Shown here piece after piece: positions 25,660-36,411 of a DNA stretch of 64,000 bases. Origin of the DNA: Burkholderiales bacterium (lineage in GTDB: Bacteria; Pseudomonadota; Gammaproteobacteria; Burkholderiales; Burkholderiaceae_C); the NCBI GenBank assembly GCA_016192425.1, contig JACPUE010000004.1, forward strand, positions 143,492-207,491, given 5' to 3'. The notes beneath the pieces were generated by a model. The model searched no databases and had not been told where the DNA came from. It saw only the letters and a list, made by a program, of their open reading frames with translations. How positions within the stretch are numbered: position 1 is the stretch's first letter; the number at the start of each line of letters is the position of its first letter. The translations under genes and the position numbers were made by a program.

Positions 25660-26919
25660 TCACATGTTGTCGATCATGACCTGACCGAAGCCAGAGCAGC
25701 TCACTTGCGTGGCGCCGTCCATCAGGCGGGCGAAGTCGTAGGTGACCTTCTTGGACTTGATGGATTTTTCCATGGAGCTGATGATGAGGTCGGCAGCTTC
25801 GATCCAGCCCATGTGGCGCAGCATCATTTCGGCGGAGAGGATTTCGGAACCAGGGTTCACGTAGTCCTTGCCAGCGTACTTGGGAGCCGTGCCGTGGGTG
25901 GCTTCGAACATGGCGACCGAGTCGCTCAGGTTGGCGCCGGGGGCGATGCCGATGCCGCCGACCTGGGCCGCCAGGGCGTCGGAGATGTAGTCGCCGTTGA
26001 GGTTGAGCGTGGCGATCACCGAGTATTCGGCGGGGCGCAGCAGGATCTGCTGCAGGAAGGCGTCGGCAATGCTGTCCTTGACGACGATGTCCTTGCCCGT
26101 CTTCGGGTTCTTGAACTTGCACCATGGGCCGCCGTCGATCAGTTCGGCGCCGAATTCCTTCTGTGCCAGGGCGTAGGCCCAGTCGCGGAAGCCGCCTTCG
26201 GTGTACTTCATGATGTTGCCCTTGTGCACGATGGTGACGCTGGGCTTGTCGTTGTCGATGGCGTACTGGATGGCCTTGCGCACCAGGCGCTCGGTGCCTT
26301 CACGCGAGACGGGCTTGATGCCGATGCCGGAGGTGCCGGGGAAGCGGATCTTCTTGACGCCGAATTCGTCTTGCAGGATCTTGATGAGCTTCTTGGCCTT
26401 GTCGGACTCGGCTTCGAATTCGATACCGGCATAGATGTCTTCGGAGTTCTCGCGGAAGATCACCATGTCGGTCTTGTGGGGCTCCTTGACGGGCGAAGGC
26501 ACGCCGTCGAAGTACTGCACGGGGCGCAGGCAGACGTACAGATCCAGTTCCTGGCGCAGGGCCACGTTCAGCGAACGGATGCCGCCGCCCACGGGCGTGG
26601 TCAGCGGGCCCTTGATGGAAACCACGTAGTCCTTGAGCACCTGCAGCGTTTCCTCTGGCAGCCACACGTCGGGGCCATAGACCTTGGTGGACTTCTCGCC
26701 AGCGTACACCTCCATCCAGTGGATCTTGCGCTTGCCGCCGTAGGCCTTGGCCACGGCGGCATCGACCACCTTGAGCATCACGGGCGTGATGTCGAAGCCC
26801 GTGCCGTCACCCTCGATGTAAGGGACGATGGGCTGATCCGGCACATTGAGAGACATGTCGGCGTTGACGGTGATTTTCTGGCCTTCGGCGGGCACCTTGA
26901 TGTGCTGGTAGCTGGTCAT
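25660..26919 (-). CDS. icd: NADP-dependent isocitrate dehydrogenase
   Basis: A 419-residue TCA-cycle enzyme converting isocitrate to 2-oxoglutarate. It carries [15 protein letters not shown] (start of the fold), the isocitrate-binding [17 protein letters not shown] with its phosphorylatable Ser position, [13 protein letters not shown], and the long signature [37 protein letters not shown] carries NADP-specific residues. ATG 26919 gives the usual length and follows a GGAG site; the open frame continues 17 codons upstream. Confidence 0.97.
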   Translation of the reverse strand: MTSYQHIKVPAEGQKITVNADMSLNVPDQPIVPYIEGDGTGFDITPVMLKVVDAAVAKAYGGKRKIHWMEVYAGEKSTKVYGPDVWLPEETLQVLKDYVVSIKGPLTTPVGGGIRSLNVALRQELDLYVCLRPVQYFDGVPSPVKEPHKTDMVIFRENSEDIYAGIEFEAESDKAKKLIKILQDEFGVKKIRFPGTSGIGIKPVSREGTERLVRKAIQYAIDNDKPSVTIVHKGNIMKYTEGGFRDWAYALAQKEFGAELIDGGPWCKFKNPKTGKDIVVKDSIADAFLQQILLRPAEYSVIATLNLNGDYISDALAAQVGGIGIAPGANLSDSVAMFEATHGTAPKYAGKDYVNPGSEILSAEMMLRHMGWIEAADLIISSMEKSIKSKKVTYDFARLMDGATQVSCSGFGQVMIDNM

Positions 26920-27201
26920 GGACGGGAAGTCTCCGGTGGAATGCTGAAGGGTATTCAGCGGGTTGGGCAAAGCATAGTGATGCCGGAAGATTCTAACGAG
27001 AAAAGCCCGACTCAGGCCTTACGGCACCACAGGGCGCACGGCGTTTTCACATACTGCAATCGGGCCGCACGCGGGGGTGTTGCGAGGCACACCCGCACCC
27101 TTGCCGCACAATGGAGGTTTGGATGGTACGCAGCACAGTACGCGTGCCGGTTGTTCCGGGGCCGACCCTGCGGCCCTGGCGCGTTTGGACGATTGTTGAC
27201 C
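26920..27201. other. Divergent intergenic region icd/DUF192 gene
   Basis: 282 bp between the starts of icd and the DUF192 gene. Promoters of both must lie here, but I see no clear operator, repeat or RNA. Confidence 0.5.
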
Positions 27202-27672
27202 ATGGCACTGAATCACTTGTCTTCCCTTGTATCTCGCCCGCTGGCTGTCGCACTGATGGCTCTTGCTGCAGCGGCAGCAGCGCAGGAAGGACCTCAGCAC
27301 GATTTGCTGCGCGTGGAAATGACCGCAGGGATGTACCGCATTGAAGCCCAGGTGGCACAAACCGACCTGCAACGTGCCGTGGGCCTGATGCGCCGCCAGG
27401 ACATGCCCGAGCACGAGGGCATGCTATTCGTCTTCGAGCAACCCGCCAAGCAGTGCTTCTGGATGAAGAACACCCTGCTGCCGCTGACCGCAGCCTTTGT
27501 CGCAGACGATGGCACCATCGTGAACCTGGCCGACATGAAGCCGCAAACGCTGGACTCGCACTGCTCGGCGAAGCCTGTGCGCTATGTGCTGGAGATGAAC
27601 CAGGGCTGGTTCAAAAAACGCGGCATCAAGCCAGGTTTCAAGCTGCAAGGCACGCCATTCCGCAAGCCCTGA
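27202..27672 (+). CDS. DUF192 family secreted protein
   Basis: A 156-residue protein with a signal peptide (PLAVALMALAAAAAAQEG, cleavage near residue 27) and a DUF192 domain. The characteristic segments are GLMRRQDMPEHEGMLFVFEQP, CFWMKNTLLPLTAAFVADDG and VRYVLEMNQGWFKKRGIKPG. Function of the family is not established; it is a small beta-barrel often exported. ATG 27202 is preferred because it starts the signal peptide. Confidence 0.88.
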   Translation: MALNHLSSLVSRPLAVALMALAAAAAAQEGPQHDLLRVEMTAGMYRIEAQVAQTDLQRAVGLMRRQDMPEHEGMLFVFEQPAKQCFWMKNTLLPLTAAFVADDGTIVNLADMKPQTLDSHCSAKPVRYVLEMNQGWFKKRGIKPGFKLQGTPFRKP

Positions 27673-27720
27673 ATTGCTATATTTTTGATAGCTGCTTGCG
27701 CTTTATCCATAAGCGCAAGA
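27672..27720 (+). repeat. Dispersed GCTAT/ATAGC repeat, copy 4
   Basis: TTGCTATATTTTTGATAGC, TGCTTGCGCTTTATCCATAAGCGCAAGAG: the clearest copy, with GCTAT/ATAGC arms and a CTTGCGCTTT...AAGCGCAAG inverted repeat. It begins at the stop codon of the DUF192 gene. Confidence 0.85.
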
Positions 27721-27731
27721 GTCCAGCCAGT

Positions 27732-27763
27732 AAAAAGATGGCCCCGGTGGGGCCATCTTTTTT
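27732..27763. terminator. Bidirectional terminator between DUF192 gene and sodB
   Basis: AAAAAGATGGCCCC-GGTG-GGGCCATCTTTTTT is a perfect stem with A and T tracts on both sides, between convergent genes. Confidence 0.95.
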
Positions 27764-27775
27764 GGTGCGGGCCGG

Positions 27776-28357
27776 TCAGGCAAAGTTGGCTTCGGCGAAC
27801 TTCCAGTTCACCAAGTTGGACAGGAAGGTCTCGACGAACTTCTGGCGCAGGTTGCGGTAGTCGATGTAGTAGGCGTGCTCCCACACATCCACCGTGAGCA
27901 GCGCCTTGTCGGCGCTGGTCAGGGGCGTGCCGGCGGCGCCGGTGTTGACGATGTCCACCGAGCCGTCGGCCTTCTTCACCAGCCAGGTCCAGCCGGAGCC
28001 GAAATTGCCCACGGCGCTTTTGACGAAGGCTTCCTTGAAGGCAGCGTAGCTGCCCCATTTGGCGTTGATGGCAGCCGCCAGCGCGCCCGCAGGCTCACCG
28101 CCGCCATTTGGAACCATGCAGTTCCAGAAGAAGGTGTGGTTCCAGATCTGGGCGGCGTTGTTGTAGATGCCGCCGCTGGATTTCTTGATGATGTCTTCGA
28201 GGGACATCGATTCGAACTCGGTGCCCTTTTGCAGGTTGTTCAGGTTCACCACGTAGGCGCTGTGGTGCTTGCCGTGGTGGTATTCCAGCGTTTCCTTGCT
28301 GTAGTACGGAGCCAGGGCATCAATGGCGTAGGGCAGCGCGGGCAAAGTATGTTCCAT
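27776..28357 (-). CDS. sodB: Superoxide dismutase, Fe type
   Basis: A 193-residue cytoplasmic superoxide dismutase. It shows [25 protein letters not shown] (first metal His), [14 protein letters not shown] (second His) and [16 protein letters not shown] (Asp and His ligands). The GGGEP and [10 protein letters not shown] features fit iron-type enzymes. ATG 28357 with AAGGACTG upstream gives normal length. Confidence 0.95.
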   Translation of the reverse strand: MEHTLPALPYAIDALAPYYSKETLEYHHGKHHSAYVVNLNNLQKGTEFESMSLEDIIKKSSGGIYNNAAQIWNHTFFWNCMVPNGGGEPAGALAAAINAKWGSYAAFKEAFVKSAVGNFGSGWTWLVKKADGSVDIVNTGAAGTPLTSADKALLTVDVWEHAYYIDYRNLRQKFVETFLSNLVNWKFAEANFA

Positions 28358-28487
28358 GGGGCAGTCCTTTCTTCTGTGGTGGGGTGCGGCACCGGCAAAG
28401 GCTGGCGCCGAGGAGGTCAGCGATCCATTGTAGGAACAAGCCTCGATCTTTGCAGGGCCGGGGCTTTGTCCGCGCGGGCTGTGGGGG

Positions 28488-29786
28488 TCATGCCGATGGC
28501 TGCACCGCCTGCACCTGCACTTGCAGGTGCCCATCGGCAAGCTGGGCCTGCAGTGCTTCGCCCTTGCGGGTTTGTTGCACGCTGGTCAGCGCGTGGCCCT
28601 GCGCGTTGCGCAGGATGGCGTAGCCGCGCTCCAGCACGCGCTGCGGGGCCAGCAGATCCAGCCGCAGCGCACTGCGCGCCAGGCGCTCGCCGTGCGCCGC
28701 CAGGTGTTGTTGCAGGGCTTGAGGAAATTTTGCCTCCAGCGCTTGCTGGGATTGTGTGAGCTGCTGCAATTTTAATAGCACCTCATGGCGCAGGCGCCCT
28801 TGCAGGACGGACAGGCGCTGGTGCTCGCGCGTCGCCAGGCCCGAGGGGCGGCCCAGGCGCAGGGCCAGGTGGTCCAGGCGCTGGCCGCGCAGGTCGATCT
28901 GGCGCTGCACGCCGTCCTGCAGCCGCTCGCCCAGCAAGTCGAGCGCCCCCAGCCACACCGCACGCGGCTGGGCTACTAGTTCTGCGGCTGCGGTGGGCGT
29001 GGGTGCGCGCAGGTCGGCGCAGAAGTCGGCAATGGTGAAGTCCGTTTCGTGCCCCACCCCGCAGACCACGGGCACCGGGCTTTGCACGATGGTGCGCGCA
29101 AGCTGCTCGTCATTGAAGGCCCACAGGTCTTCGATGGAGCCGCCTCCGCGCACCAGCAGGATGGCGTCGATGGCCACATCGCCCGCCAGCGCAAGGCGGT
29201 ACAGGCGCGAGAGTGCCGCACACAGGCTGGCCGGTGCCTGCGCACCCTGCACCTGGGCGGGCACCAGCACCACGGGCAGGTAGGGCGCGCGGCGGCGCAA
29301 GGCGGTCACCACGTCGTGCAGCGCCGCCGCACCGGTGGATGTGACCAGCCCTATGCCCCTGGGCATGGCCGACAGGGCGCGCTTGCGGGCCGGGTCGAAC
29401 AGGCCCTCGGCTTCCAGCCGGGCCTTGAGCCGCAGGAACTGCTCGAACAAAGCGCCCTGCCCTGCGCGGCGCAGTTGTTCGACAACGAGCTGCAGGTCGC
29501 CGCGCGCCTCGTACACGCCCAGACGGCCCTGCACCTCGACGAGTTCGCCGTCACGCGGCACAAAATCCAGCGCCTCGGCGGCGCGCCGGAACATCGCACA
29601 GCGGATCTGACCCTGGCCGTCCTTGAGCGCGAAGTAGCAATGCCCGCTGGCAGCGCGTGAAAAGCCGGTGATCTCGCCGCGCACGGCCACGGGATTGAAG
29701 CGCGCCTGTAGTGCATCTGCCACGGCGCGGCACAGCGCACCAACCTCCCAGATGCGCGGCACTGGCTGTGGGTTTTCAATGCCCAT
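28488..29786 (-). CDS. xseA: Exodeoxyribonuclease VII large subunit
   Basis: A 432-residue single-strand exonuclease subunit. The N-terminal OB fold ([36 protein letters not shown], ~35-70) is followed by the catalytic core with [31 protein letters not shown] and [18 protein letters not shown] helical coiled-coil region and C-terminal segment ([19 protein letters not shown]) follow. It would work with XseB, not in this window. Confidence 0.96.
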   Translation of the reverse strand: MGIENPQPVPRIWEVGALCRAVADALQARFNPVAVRGEITGFSRAASGHCYFALKDGQGQIRCAMFRRAAEALDFVPRDGELVEVQGRLGVYEARGDLQLVVEQLRRAGQGALFEQFLRLKARLEAEGLFDPARKRALSAMPRGIGLVTSTGAAALHDVVTALRRRAPYLPVVLVPAQVQGAQAPASLCAALSRLYRLALAGDVAIDAILLVRGGGSIEDLWAFNDEQLARTIVQSPVPVVCGVGHETDFTIADFCADLRAPTPTAAAELVAQPRAVWLGALDLLGERLQDGVQRQIDLRGQRLDHLALRLGRPSGLATREHQRLSVLQGRLRHEVLLKLQQLTQSQQALEAKFPQALQQHLAAHGERLARSALRLDLLAPQRVLERGYAILRNAQGHALTSVQQTRKGEALQAQLADGHLQVQVQAVQPSA

Positions 29787-30141
29787 GGCCCGTATCCATG
29801 CGCCTTGCCGGGCTTGCTGCGCCGCAGTATTCCACAGAGCACATAAGTGTCATGGTTGTAAGCAATTGCTCCTCACCATGCGCGCCAATACACTGAAATT
29901 CGTGCATCTTATTGATTTTGTTGATTTTTTTACCGCTTAAAAAAGCGGCATTTTGTTCCGACCACGGTGTGGCGCCGTTGTGCGGCGTCCGGCACCAGCC
30001 TTCTCCACAAAGTTATCCACAGAAACTGTGGGTGAGGCGCACATACAAACAGATGCAATCACAGCCCCCCGCTGGGCGGCGGGATTGCCGCAAAGCTGGG
30101 CCATAATCGCTTTTTGCCCACCCCGTGCGGAGACAAGACAA
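29787..30141. other. 355-bp divergent intergenic region xseA/exbB
   Basis: An AT-richer stretch with no convincing gene. It holds a CCGCTT/AAGCGG hairpin with A/T tracts near 29933-29949 and one perfect DnaA-box-like 9-mer, TTATCCACA (30013-30021), within a short inverted repeat. GGAG at 30128 serves exbB. I see no further structure. Confidence 0.5.
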
Positions 30142-30774
30142 TTGCTGTCCATCATACAAGCCGCAGGCTGGCCCATCTGGCCCCTGATCGCCTGCTCGGT
30201 TCTGGCCCTTGCGCTGATTTTCGAACGCTTCATCTCCCTCAAATCTGCCCGCATCATCCCGCCCAAGTTGCTGGATGAGGCGATCTCCGTGTCTTCGCAA
30301 TCCGTGCCCGGCCCGGATGTGGTGGGCAAGCTGGCGCAAAACTCCGCCCTGGGCGAAGTGCTGGCCACGGGGCTGCGCACGCTCAACAGCAACCCGCGCA
30401 GCACCGAATCCGACCTGCGCGCCGCCATGGAGGGCGCTGGCCGCATGGTGGCGCACCGCCTTGAAAAATACCTGAATGCGCTGGCCACCATTGCCTCGGC
30501 AGCGCCGCTGCTGGGCCTGCTGGGCACGGTGGTGGGCATGATCGAGATCTTCGGCTCCCAGGGCGGCGCAACCGGCGGCATGGGCAGCGGCAACCCTGCG
30601 CAGCTGGCGCACGGCATTTCGGTGGCCTTGTACAACACCGCCTTCGGTCTGGTGATCGCCATTCCGACGCTGATCTTCTGGCGCTACTTCCGCAGCCGCG
30701 TGGATGCCTACCTGCTGACGCTGGAGCTGTCGTCCGAGCAGTTCGTGCGCCATTTGCTGCGCCACAAGAAGTGA
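30142..30774 (+). CDS. exbB: MotA/TolQ/ExbB family proton channel protein
   Basis: A 210-residue inner-membrane protein that, with ExbD, uses the proton gradient to energise outer-membrane transport. Helix one is WPIWPLIACSVLALALIFERF. The conserved pair of helices is ALATIASAAPLLGLLGTVVGMIEIF and AHGISVALYNTAFGLVIAIPTLIF. A TTG start at 30142 is proposed, with GGAG 11 bases before; it begins 8 residues before the first helix and matches family length, and no in-frame ATG fits as well. It heads the operon exbB-exbD-lpxK-trm112-kdsB-adk. Confidence 0.9.
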   Translation: MLSIIQAAGWPIWPLIACSVLALALIFERFISLKSARIIPPKLLDEAISVSSQSVPGPDVVGKLAQNSALGEVLATGLRTLNSNPRSTESDLRAAMEGAGRMVAHRLEKYLNALATIASAAPLLGLLGTVVGMIEIFGSQGGATGGMGSGNPAQLAHGISVALYNTAFGLVIAIPTLIFWRYFRSRVDAYLLTLELSSEQFVRHLLRHKK

Positions 30775-30796
30775 ACGCACCGGCAAAGGCTGCCCC

Positions 30797-31228
30797 ATGA
30801 ACTTTCGCCCCCGCACCAAGGAAGAGCCGGAGATCAACCTGATCCCCTTCATCGACGTGCTGCTGGTGATCCTCATCTTTTTGATGCTGACCACCACCTA
30901 CAGCAAGTTCACCGAACTGCAGCTCACCCTGCCCGTGGCCGACGCCGAGCAGCAGCGCGACCACCCCAAGGAAGTGGTGGTCGCTGTGGCTGCCGATGGC
31001 CGCTACGCCATCAACAAGAACGGCATCGACGGCAAGGGCGTGGATCAACTGGCCGCCGCACTGCGCGACGCCGCCAAGGCAGGCCAGGGCACGGTCGTCA
31101 TCATCAGTGCGGACGCCATGGCACCGCACCAATCGGTCATCTCGGTGATGGAGGCGGCGCGCCGCGCAGGCCTCACACAGATCACCTTCGCCACCCAGTC
31201 CTCCGCCCGGGCGGGCGCAGGCAAGTAG
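30797..31228 (+). CDS. exbD: Biopolymer transport protein ExbD/TolR family
   Basis: A 143-residue protein with a short cytoplasmic N-terminus (MNFRPRTKEEPEINLIPFID), one transmembrane helix (VLLVILIFLMLTTTYSKF) with the essential Asp in PFIDVLLV, and a periplasmic domain ending in SVISVMEAARRAGLTQITFAT. It partners ExbB. Confidence 0.93.
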   Translation: MNFRPRTKEEPEINLIPFIDVLLVILIFLMLTTTYSKFTELQLTLPVADAEQQRDHPKEVVVAVAADGRYAINKNGIDGKGVDQLAAALRDAAKAGQGTVVIISADAMAPHQSVISVMEAARRAGLTQITFATQSSARAGAGK

Positions 31229-31273
31229 GCGCCCTCATCCACTGCTGCAGCGCCGCAGCCCTTCTCCCGTTCC

Positions 31274-32290
31274 ATGCCCCAGGCCAGCAACGCCAGCCAT
31301 GCGCTGCAACGCGCATGGCAGCGGCGCGGCGCGCTGGCCTGCCTGCTCTGGCCGCTGTCGCTGCCCATGGGGCTGCTGGTGCGGCTGCGCCGTTGGCTGT
31401 ACGCGGCGCGCATTCTTCCATCCGGCCACCCTGGCGTGCCTGTGATCGTGGTGGGCAATGTGGTGGCGGGCGGTGCAGGCAAAACCCCGGTGGTGATGGC
31501 CGTGGTGCGCCACCTGCAGGCCCGTGGCTGGCAGCCCGGCGTGGTTTCGCGCGGCTACGGGCGCAGCAGCACCGACTGCCGCGAGGTGCTGCCCGACAGC
31601 CCGCCCGGCCAGGTGGGCGACGAACCCCTGCTCCTGGCGCGCCGCTGCAAGGTGCCGGTCTTCGTGGCACGCCAGCGTCTGCAGGCCGCGCACGCACTGC
31701 GCCAAAACCACCCTGGCACCGACATCATCGTGTGCGACGACGGCCTGCAGCACCTGGCGCTGGCACGCGACATCGAGGTCTGCGTGTTCAACAGCGATGG
31801 CACAGGCAACGGCTGGCTGCTGCCCGCAGGCCCCTTGCGCGAACCCTGGCCACGGCCTGTGGATCTGGTGGTGCACGCGGGCGCCGCCCCTGCGGGCGGC
31901 GATGCGCCCCGCTTCGCCATGCAACGATGCCTGGCGCCCTGTGCGCTGCGTGCCGACGGCAGCCAGGTGCCCCTGCACGGCCTGCGGGGACAGCCGCTGC
32001 TGGCGCTGGCGGGCATTGCCCGGCCCGGCGATTTCTTTGCCCTGCTGCTGCAGGCAGGTCTCACACCCGAGCGCACGCTGGCGCTGCCGGATCACTATGA
32101 TTTTGATAGCTGGCAGCGCCCGTCAGATAAGCCCTACACCTTGATATGCACTGAAAAGGACGCCGCCAAGCTCTGGCGCAGCCACCCCGATGCACTGGCG
32201 GTGCCGCTGCAGGTGGACATTGCCCCAGGCTTTTTCGAGGCGCTCGACGCCCGGCTGGCTGCGCTGGGCTCGCTATCATCCCGCACCTGA
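31274..32290 (+). CDS. lpxK: Tetraacyldisaccharide 4'-kinase
   Basis: A 338-residue lipid A kinase phosphorylating the 4' position of the tetraacyl disaccharide at the inner membrane. It has an N-terminal amphipathic region ([19 protein letters not shown]), Walker [17 protein letters not shown] (~56-71), [10 protein letters not shown], and [17 protein letters not shown]. Near the C-terminus the segment [20 protein letters not shown] is encoded by a locally AT-rich patch that resembles the dispersed GCTAT/ATAGC repeat (copy 5), followed by the conserved [10 protein letters not shown]. Confidence 0.95.
   Translation: MPQASNASHALQRAWQRRGALACLLWPLSLPMGLLVRLRRWLYAARILPSGHPGVPVIVVGNVVAGGAGKTPVVMAVVRHLQARGWQPGVVSRGYGRSSTDCREVLPDSPPGQVGDEPLLLARRCKVPVFVARQRLQAAHALRQNHPGTDIIVCDDGLQHLALARDIEVCVFNSDGTGNGWLLPAGPLREPWPRPVDLVVHAGAAPAGGDAPRFAMQRCLAPCALRADGSQVPLHGLRGQPLLALAGIARPGDFFALLLQAGLTPERTLALPDHYDFDSWQRPSDKPYTLICTEKDAAKLWRSHPDALAVPLQVDIAPGFFEALDARLAALGSLSSRT
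32092..32150 (+). repeat. Dispersed repeat-like patch inside lpxK, copy 5
   Basis: GATCACTATGATTTTGATAGC, then TGGCAGCGCCCGTCAG and a TTGATATG tail, resembles the intergenic copies (GATAGCTGGCAGCGC is identical to copy 9 at 60628). Codon use here is AT-rich against the surrounding gene, but the protein stays in frame. Confidence 0.55.
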
Positions 32291-32318
32291 TTTCCTGTCT
32301 TTCCCACACCACACCGCC

Positions 32319-32501
32319 ATGGACTCCAAACTGCTCGAACTGCTGGTCTGCCCTGTCACCAAAGGCCCCCTCACCTATGACCGGGAGCGCCAGGAACTCA
32401 TCTCGCGCAGCGCCCGCCTGGCCTACCCGGTGCGCGACGGCATTCCCGTCCTGCTGGAAAACGAGGCCCGCCCGCTGACCGACGAGGAACTGGAGCGATG
32501 A
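32319..32501 (+). CDS. Trm112 family zinc-ribbon-like protein
   Basis: A 60-residue protein, [20 protein letters not shown] through [18 protein letters not shown]. The family normally has CxxC pairs; here CPVTKG keeps only one Cys, as in many proteobacterial YcaR-type members. In eukaryotes Trm112 activates methyltransferases; the bacterial role is unclear. Its fixed place between lpxK and kdsB is typical. The stop overlaps the kdsB start by four bases. Confidence 0.88.
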   Translation: MDSKLLELLVCPVTKGPLTYDRERQELISRSARLAYPVRDGIPVLLENEARPLTDEELER

Positions 32502-33283
32502 GCACCAGCGGCTTTGCCGTGCTGATCCCGGCACGCATGGCATCCAGCCGCTTGCCGGACAAACCGCTGGCCGACATTGCAGGCCTGCCCATGGTGGTGC
32601 GCGTGGCGCGGCGCGCGGCTGCCAGCGGAGCCCAGCGCACCGTCGTGGCGGCGGACGATGCGCGCATCCTCGACGCCTGCCGCCAGCACGGTGTGGAGGC
32701 CATCCTCACCCGCACCGACCACGCCAGCGGCAGCGACCGCCTGGCCGAGGCCTGCACCCTGCTGGGCCTGGACGGCGACGACGTGGTGGTCAACGTGCAG
32801 GGCGACGAACCGCTGATCGACCCCGCCCTCATCGGCGCCGTGGCCCAGCTGCTGCAAACGCACCCGCACGCCAGCATGGGCACCGCCGCACATCCGCTGG
32901 CCTCGGTGGACGAACTGGGCAACCCCAACATCGTCAAGGTGGTGTGCGATGCGGGCGGCCTGGCCCAGTACTTCAGCCGCGCGCCCATTCCGTTTGCACG
33001 GGACCATGCGGGCCAGCCCTGGTGGTGCAACGGCGGCACCCAGCACCCGGCGCTGGCGGGTTTTGCGCCGCTGCGCCATGTCGGCCTCTACAGCTACCGT
33101 GCGGGCTTTCTGCGCCGCTTTCCCGAACTGCCGCAGGCCCCCACCGAAGTGATCGAGGCCCTGGAACAACTGCGCGCACTGTGGCATGGCCACCGCATCG
33201 CCGTGCATGTGACGCCCACCGCCCCCGGCCCCGGCGTGGACACTCCTGAAGACTTGGCCAGCGTGCGCGCCTTGTGCACCTGA
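32498..33283 (+). CDS. kdsB: 3-deoxy-manno-octulosonate cytidylyltransferase
   Basis: A 261-residue enzyme activating Kdo to CMP-Kdo for lipopolysaccharide core assembly. The nucleotidyltransferase start [50 protein letters not shown], and the C-terminal [16 protein letters not shown] are all typical. It overlaps the Trm112 gene by ATGA. Confidence 0.96.
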   Translation: MSTSGFAVLIPARMASSRLPDKPLADIAGLPMVVRVARRAAASGAQRTVVAADDARILDACRQHGVEAILTRTDHASGSDRLAEACTLLGLDGDDVVVNVQGDEPLIDPALIGAVAQLLQTHPHASMGTAAHPLASVDELGNPNIVKVVCDAGGLAQYFSRAPIPFARDHAGQPWWCNGGTQHPALAGFAPLRHVGLYSYRAGFLRRFPELPQAPTEVIEALEQLRALWHGHRIAVHVTPTAPGPGVDTPEDLASVRALCT

Positions 33284-33343
33284 GCAGCACGCCCCGCTTG
33301 TAAGCCGGAGCGCAAGCAGCCCATGCTATCCTTGCCCCTCTAA

Positions 33344-34078
<735 letters not shown>

Positions 34079-34090
34079 TCGAAACGCCTT

Positions 34091-34135
34091 GCGGGCCTTG
34101 GCCCGCTGCCCCGCAACGCGGGGCGTTGGCATTTT
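34091..34135. terminator. Double hairpin terminator after adk
   Basis: Two adjacent stems, GCGGGCC/GGCCCGC (34091-34106) and GCCCCGC/GCGGGGC (34108-34124), then GTTGGCATTTT. It is placed between convergent adk and the asparaginase gene; the T tract is short. Confidence 0.7.
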
Positions 34136-35112
34136 CACAGGGCAGGTGCCGATGCGCCCAGCAGTTCCAGCAGCAAGGACACCCTGGCCTTGACCGGAAT
34201 GAGGCCCGGTGACAGCGGCAGCGCAGCGTGCGCCCAGGGCAAGGACAGCACCTGACCCAAGGGACAGCGCGTGGTCACGCGCACAGCCACGCCTGCTTGC
34301 TGTGCGCGCTCCAGCGCGGCTTGCAGCGCATGGTGCAGCGTACCGTTGCCCGTGGCTGCCACCACCAGGCCCCGGACGCCGTCACGCACCAGCGCATCGA
34401 CCATGGCCCCACCCGCACCAGCGTAGTTCATGACGATCTCGACACGCGGCCAGGGCGCACCGGACGCTACTGTTTCAAGAGCGCCTTGCGCCCACCCCGC
34501 GTGCGCTTGAGGCCAATCCTGCGCCAAGCGCACACGCCCTTCCTCCACCCAGCCCATCGGCCCGCCTTCGCCCGAGCTGAACGCATCCACGCGGTACGGA
34601 TGCACCTTCTGCACCTGCCGCGCGCCATGCACTGCGCCCGCGCATACCGCCAGCACACCCCGTGCCCCCGGCGCATGGGCCACCGCCATGGCATCGAGCA
34701 GGTTCTGCGGCCCATCGGGTGCGATGGCCGTGGCCGGCCGCATGGCGCAGGCCAGCACCACGGGCTTGCGCGCATCGAGCACGCTGTGCAGGAACCAGGC
34801 CGTTTCTTCCAGCGTGTCCGTGCCATGCGTGATCACCACGGCGCGCACACTGTCGTCCTGCAGGTGCTCGCGACAGCGCTGCGCCAGCGCCGCCCAGACA
34901 GCAAACTCCATGTTCTTGCTGTCAATCTGCGCCACCTGCTCGAAAACCAGCGGCCCCTGCGCAGCCTGCGCCAGGCCCGGCACGCCCGCCAGCAAATCCT
35001 GCACCCCTACCTGCCCCGCAACATAGCCCACGTTGTCGCCTGCAGCTGCAGCCTTGCCGGCAATCGTTCCCCCCGTGCCCAGCACCACGATTTTTTTTGT
35101 TTCCACTTGCAT
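34135..35112 (-). CDS. L-asparaginase
   Basis: A 325-residue asparaginase hydrolysing asparagine to aspartate and ammonia. The first catalytic Thr lies in VVLGTGGTIAGKA (10-22), the second in VITHGTDTLEETAWFL (with Thr and Asp), and the Lys in VVLACAMRPATA follows at the expected distance. No signal peptide is visible, so it is probably cytoplasmic. It is divergent from lexA; the two SOS boxes lie 12-46 bases before its start codon, so LexA may also affect it. Confidence 0.92.
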   Translation of the reverse strand: MQVETKKIVVLGTGGTIAGKAAAAGDNVGYVAGQVGVQDLLAGVPGLAQAAQGPLVFEQVAQIDSKNMEFAVWAALAQRCREHLQDDSVRAVVITHGTDTLEETAWFLHSVLDARKPVVLACAMRPATAIAPDGPQNLLDAMAVAHAPGARGVLAVCAGAVHGARQVQKVHPYRVDAFSSGEGGPMGWVEEGRVRLAQDWPQAHAGWAQGALETVASGAPWPRVEIVMNYAGAGGAMVDALVRDGVRGLVVAATGNGTLHHALQAALERAQQAGVAVRVTTRCPLGQVLSLPWAHAALPLSPGLIPVKARVSLLLELLGASAPAL

Positions 35113-35123
35113 CCCTTGAAAAA

Positions 35124-35139
35124 CTGGTTAAAAATACAG
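35124..35139. promoter_or_regulatory. LexA (SOS) box 1, imperfect
   Basis: CTGGTTAAAAATACAG fits CTGT-N8-ACAG with one mismatch. It lies adjacent to box 2, between the divergent asparaginase and lexA genes. Confidence 0.7.
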
Positions 35140-35142
35140 CTA

Positions 35143-35158
35143 CTGTATTAAATAACAG
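35143..35158. promoter_or_regulatory. LexA (SOS) box 2
   Basis: CTGTATTAAATAACAG matches CTGT-N8-ACAG exactly, with an AT-rich centre, 25 bases before the lexA start. Autoregulation by LexA is expected. Confidence 0.9.
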
Positions 35159-35182
35159 CCCCTTGTCCACCGGGAGCCCGTC

Positions 35183-35857
35183 ATGCAAAGCAGCCCCAAG
35201 CTCACAGCCCGCCAACAGCAGATCCTGGATCTCATCCAGAACGCCATTGCCCGCACCGGTGCCCCGCCCACACGTGTCGAAATTGCCACCGAGCTGGGCT
35301 TCAAATCCGCCAATGCGGCCGAAGAACACCTGCAGGCCCTGGCCCGCAAAGGCGTCATCGAACTGGTCAGCGGCACCTCGCGCGGCATCCGTCTGCGCGG
35401 TGACGCCATTCGCTCCATCAACGCTGCACGCGGCACCCAGTACAACCTGCCCATTCCGGGCCTCAGCCAACTGGTGCTGCCCCTGGTGGGGCGCGTGGCA
35501 GCGGGCTCCCCGATTCTCGCCCAGGAACATGTGGAGCAATCCTATTGCGTGGAAGAAAGCCTGTTCCAGCACAAGCCCGATTACCTGCTCAAGGTGCGCG
35601 GCATGTCCATGCGCGACGCAGGCATCATGGACGGCGACCTGCTCGCCGTGAAAGCAGGCCATGAGGCGCGCAACGGCCAGATCATCGTCGCGCGCCTGGG
35701 GGACGACGTCACCGTCAAGCGCCTGCGGCGCACCGCGCAAGGCATTGAACTGTTGCCCGAAAACCCCGACTACCCCGTGATCGTGGTGCACCCCGGCGAG
35801 CCCTTCGCCATCGAAGGCCTGGCCGTCGGCTTGATCCGCAACACCATGCTCATGTAA
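35183..35857 (+). CDS. lexA: SOS response repressor LexA
   Basis: A 224-residue repressor/autoprotease. The N-terminal winged helix reads [20 protein letters not shown], then [23 protein letters not shown]. The Ala-Gly self-cleavage site lies in [11 protein letters not shown]. The protease Ser is in [15 protein letters not shown] and the Lys in [13 protein letters not shown]. Two LexA boxes lie upstream and GGGAG precedes the ATG. Confidence 0.97.
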   Translation: MQSSPKLTARQQQILDLIQNAIARTGAPPTRVEIATELGFKSANAAEEHLQALARKGVIELVSGTSRGIRLRGDAIRSINAARGTQYNLPIPGLSQLVLPLVGRVAAGSPILAQEHVEQSYCVEESLFQHKPDYLLKVRGMSMRDAGIMDGDLLAVKAGHEARNGQIIVARLGDDVTVKRLRRTAQGIELLPENPDYPVIVVHPGEPFAIEGLAVGLIRNTMLM

Positions 35858-35979
35858 GCCTTCCTCCTGCACCGCCCCAGGTGGCGGGCGCGCGTGCGGC
35901 CCCTGATGGCCCACGGCCCTGCGGCGGTGCTGTCCCTGCAATCCTGCCAGTGTTCAACCTTGACCTCTGGAGTATTCAT

Positions 35980-36321
35980 ATGGGAATCGTTCTCTTGGCA
36001 ACATCCGTCCTGCCCCGCCCCTTCCTGGGCCTGTACCGCTGGTGGAAAAGCCGACCCTCCCGCACCACCCGTTCGGCAGCCCTGCCACCACAGCAAGCCC
36101 GGCCTTGTGCGGTCCATCCCATTCAGCGCAATCCGCTTGCACCCCGCACGCTCCGCGTCTGGCAGGGGCCGGTGCAGGCACAGGGCCATGGCGCAGCCTC
36201 GCCGCACACCCGGCCCTTGCGCTGCCATACCAGTGCCAATGGCCGCATGGTGATTGCCGGGCGCATGGCCGATGTGTGTGCAGAGCTGGAGCGGCTGGCC
36301 GCGTACGAGCAACGACATTGA
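35980..36321 (+). CDS. Small conserved hypothetical protein downstream of lexA
   Basis: A 113-residue basic protein, unrecognised as a named family. The middle is Pro/Arg/Ala-rich and probably disordered; the C-terminus TSANGRMVIAGRMADVCAEL followed by ERLAA looks like a small folded unit that I recall in other Comamonadaceae proteins. ATG 35980 has CTGGAG 11 bases upstream, a better start than the in-frame ATG at 35881 that lacks one. Its place after lexA suggests, without proof, SOS-linked expression. Confidence 0.6.
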   Translation: MGIVLLATSVLPRPFLGLYRWWKSRPSRTTRSAALPPQQARPCAVHPIQRNPLAPRTLRVWQGPVQAQGHGAASPHTRPLRCHTSANGRMVIAGRMADVCAELERLAAYEQRH

Positions 36322-36411
36322 CACTGCACAGCCCGGCGCGCCCGTATGCAGCAGGCGGCTGCTTACCCCTGGTTGCATAGGGCCAGGGCGCACCCAAGGC
36401 ACAATGTCGGG

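Noticed and set aside
30013..30021. TTATCCACA, a perfect DnaA box, as a possible replication origin
   Set aside because: It is a single box with no cluster, no dnaA/dnaN/gidA nearby and no extended AT-rich unwinding region.
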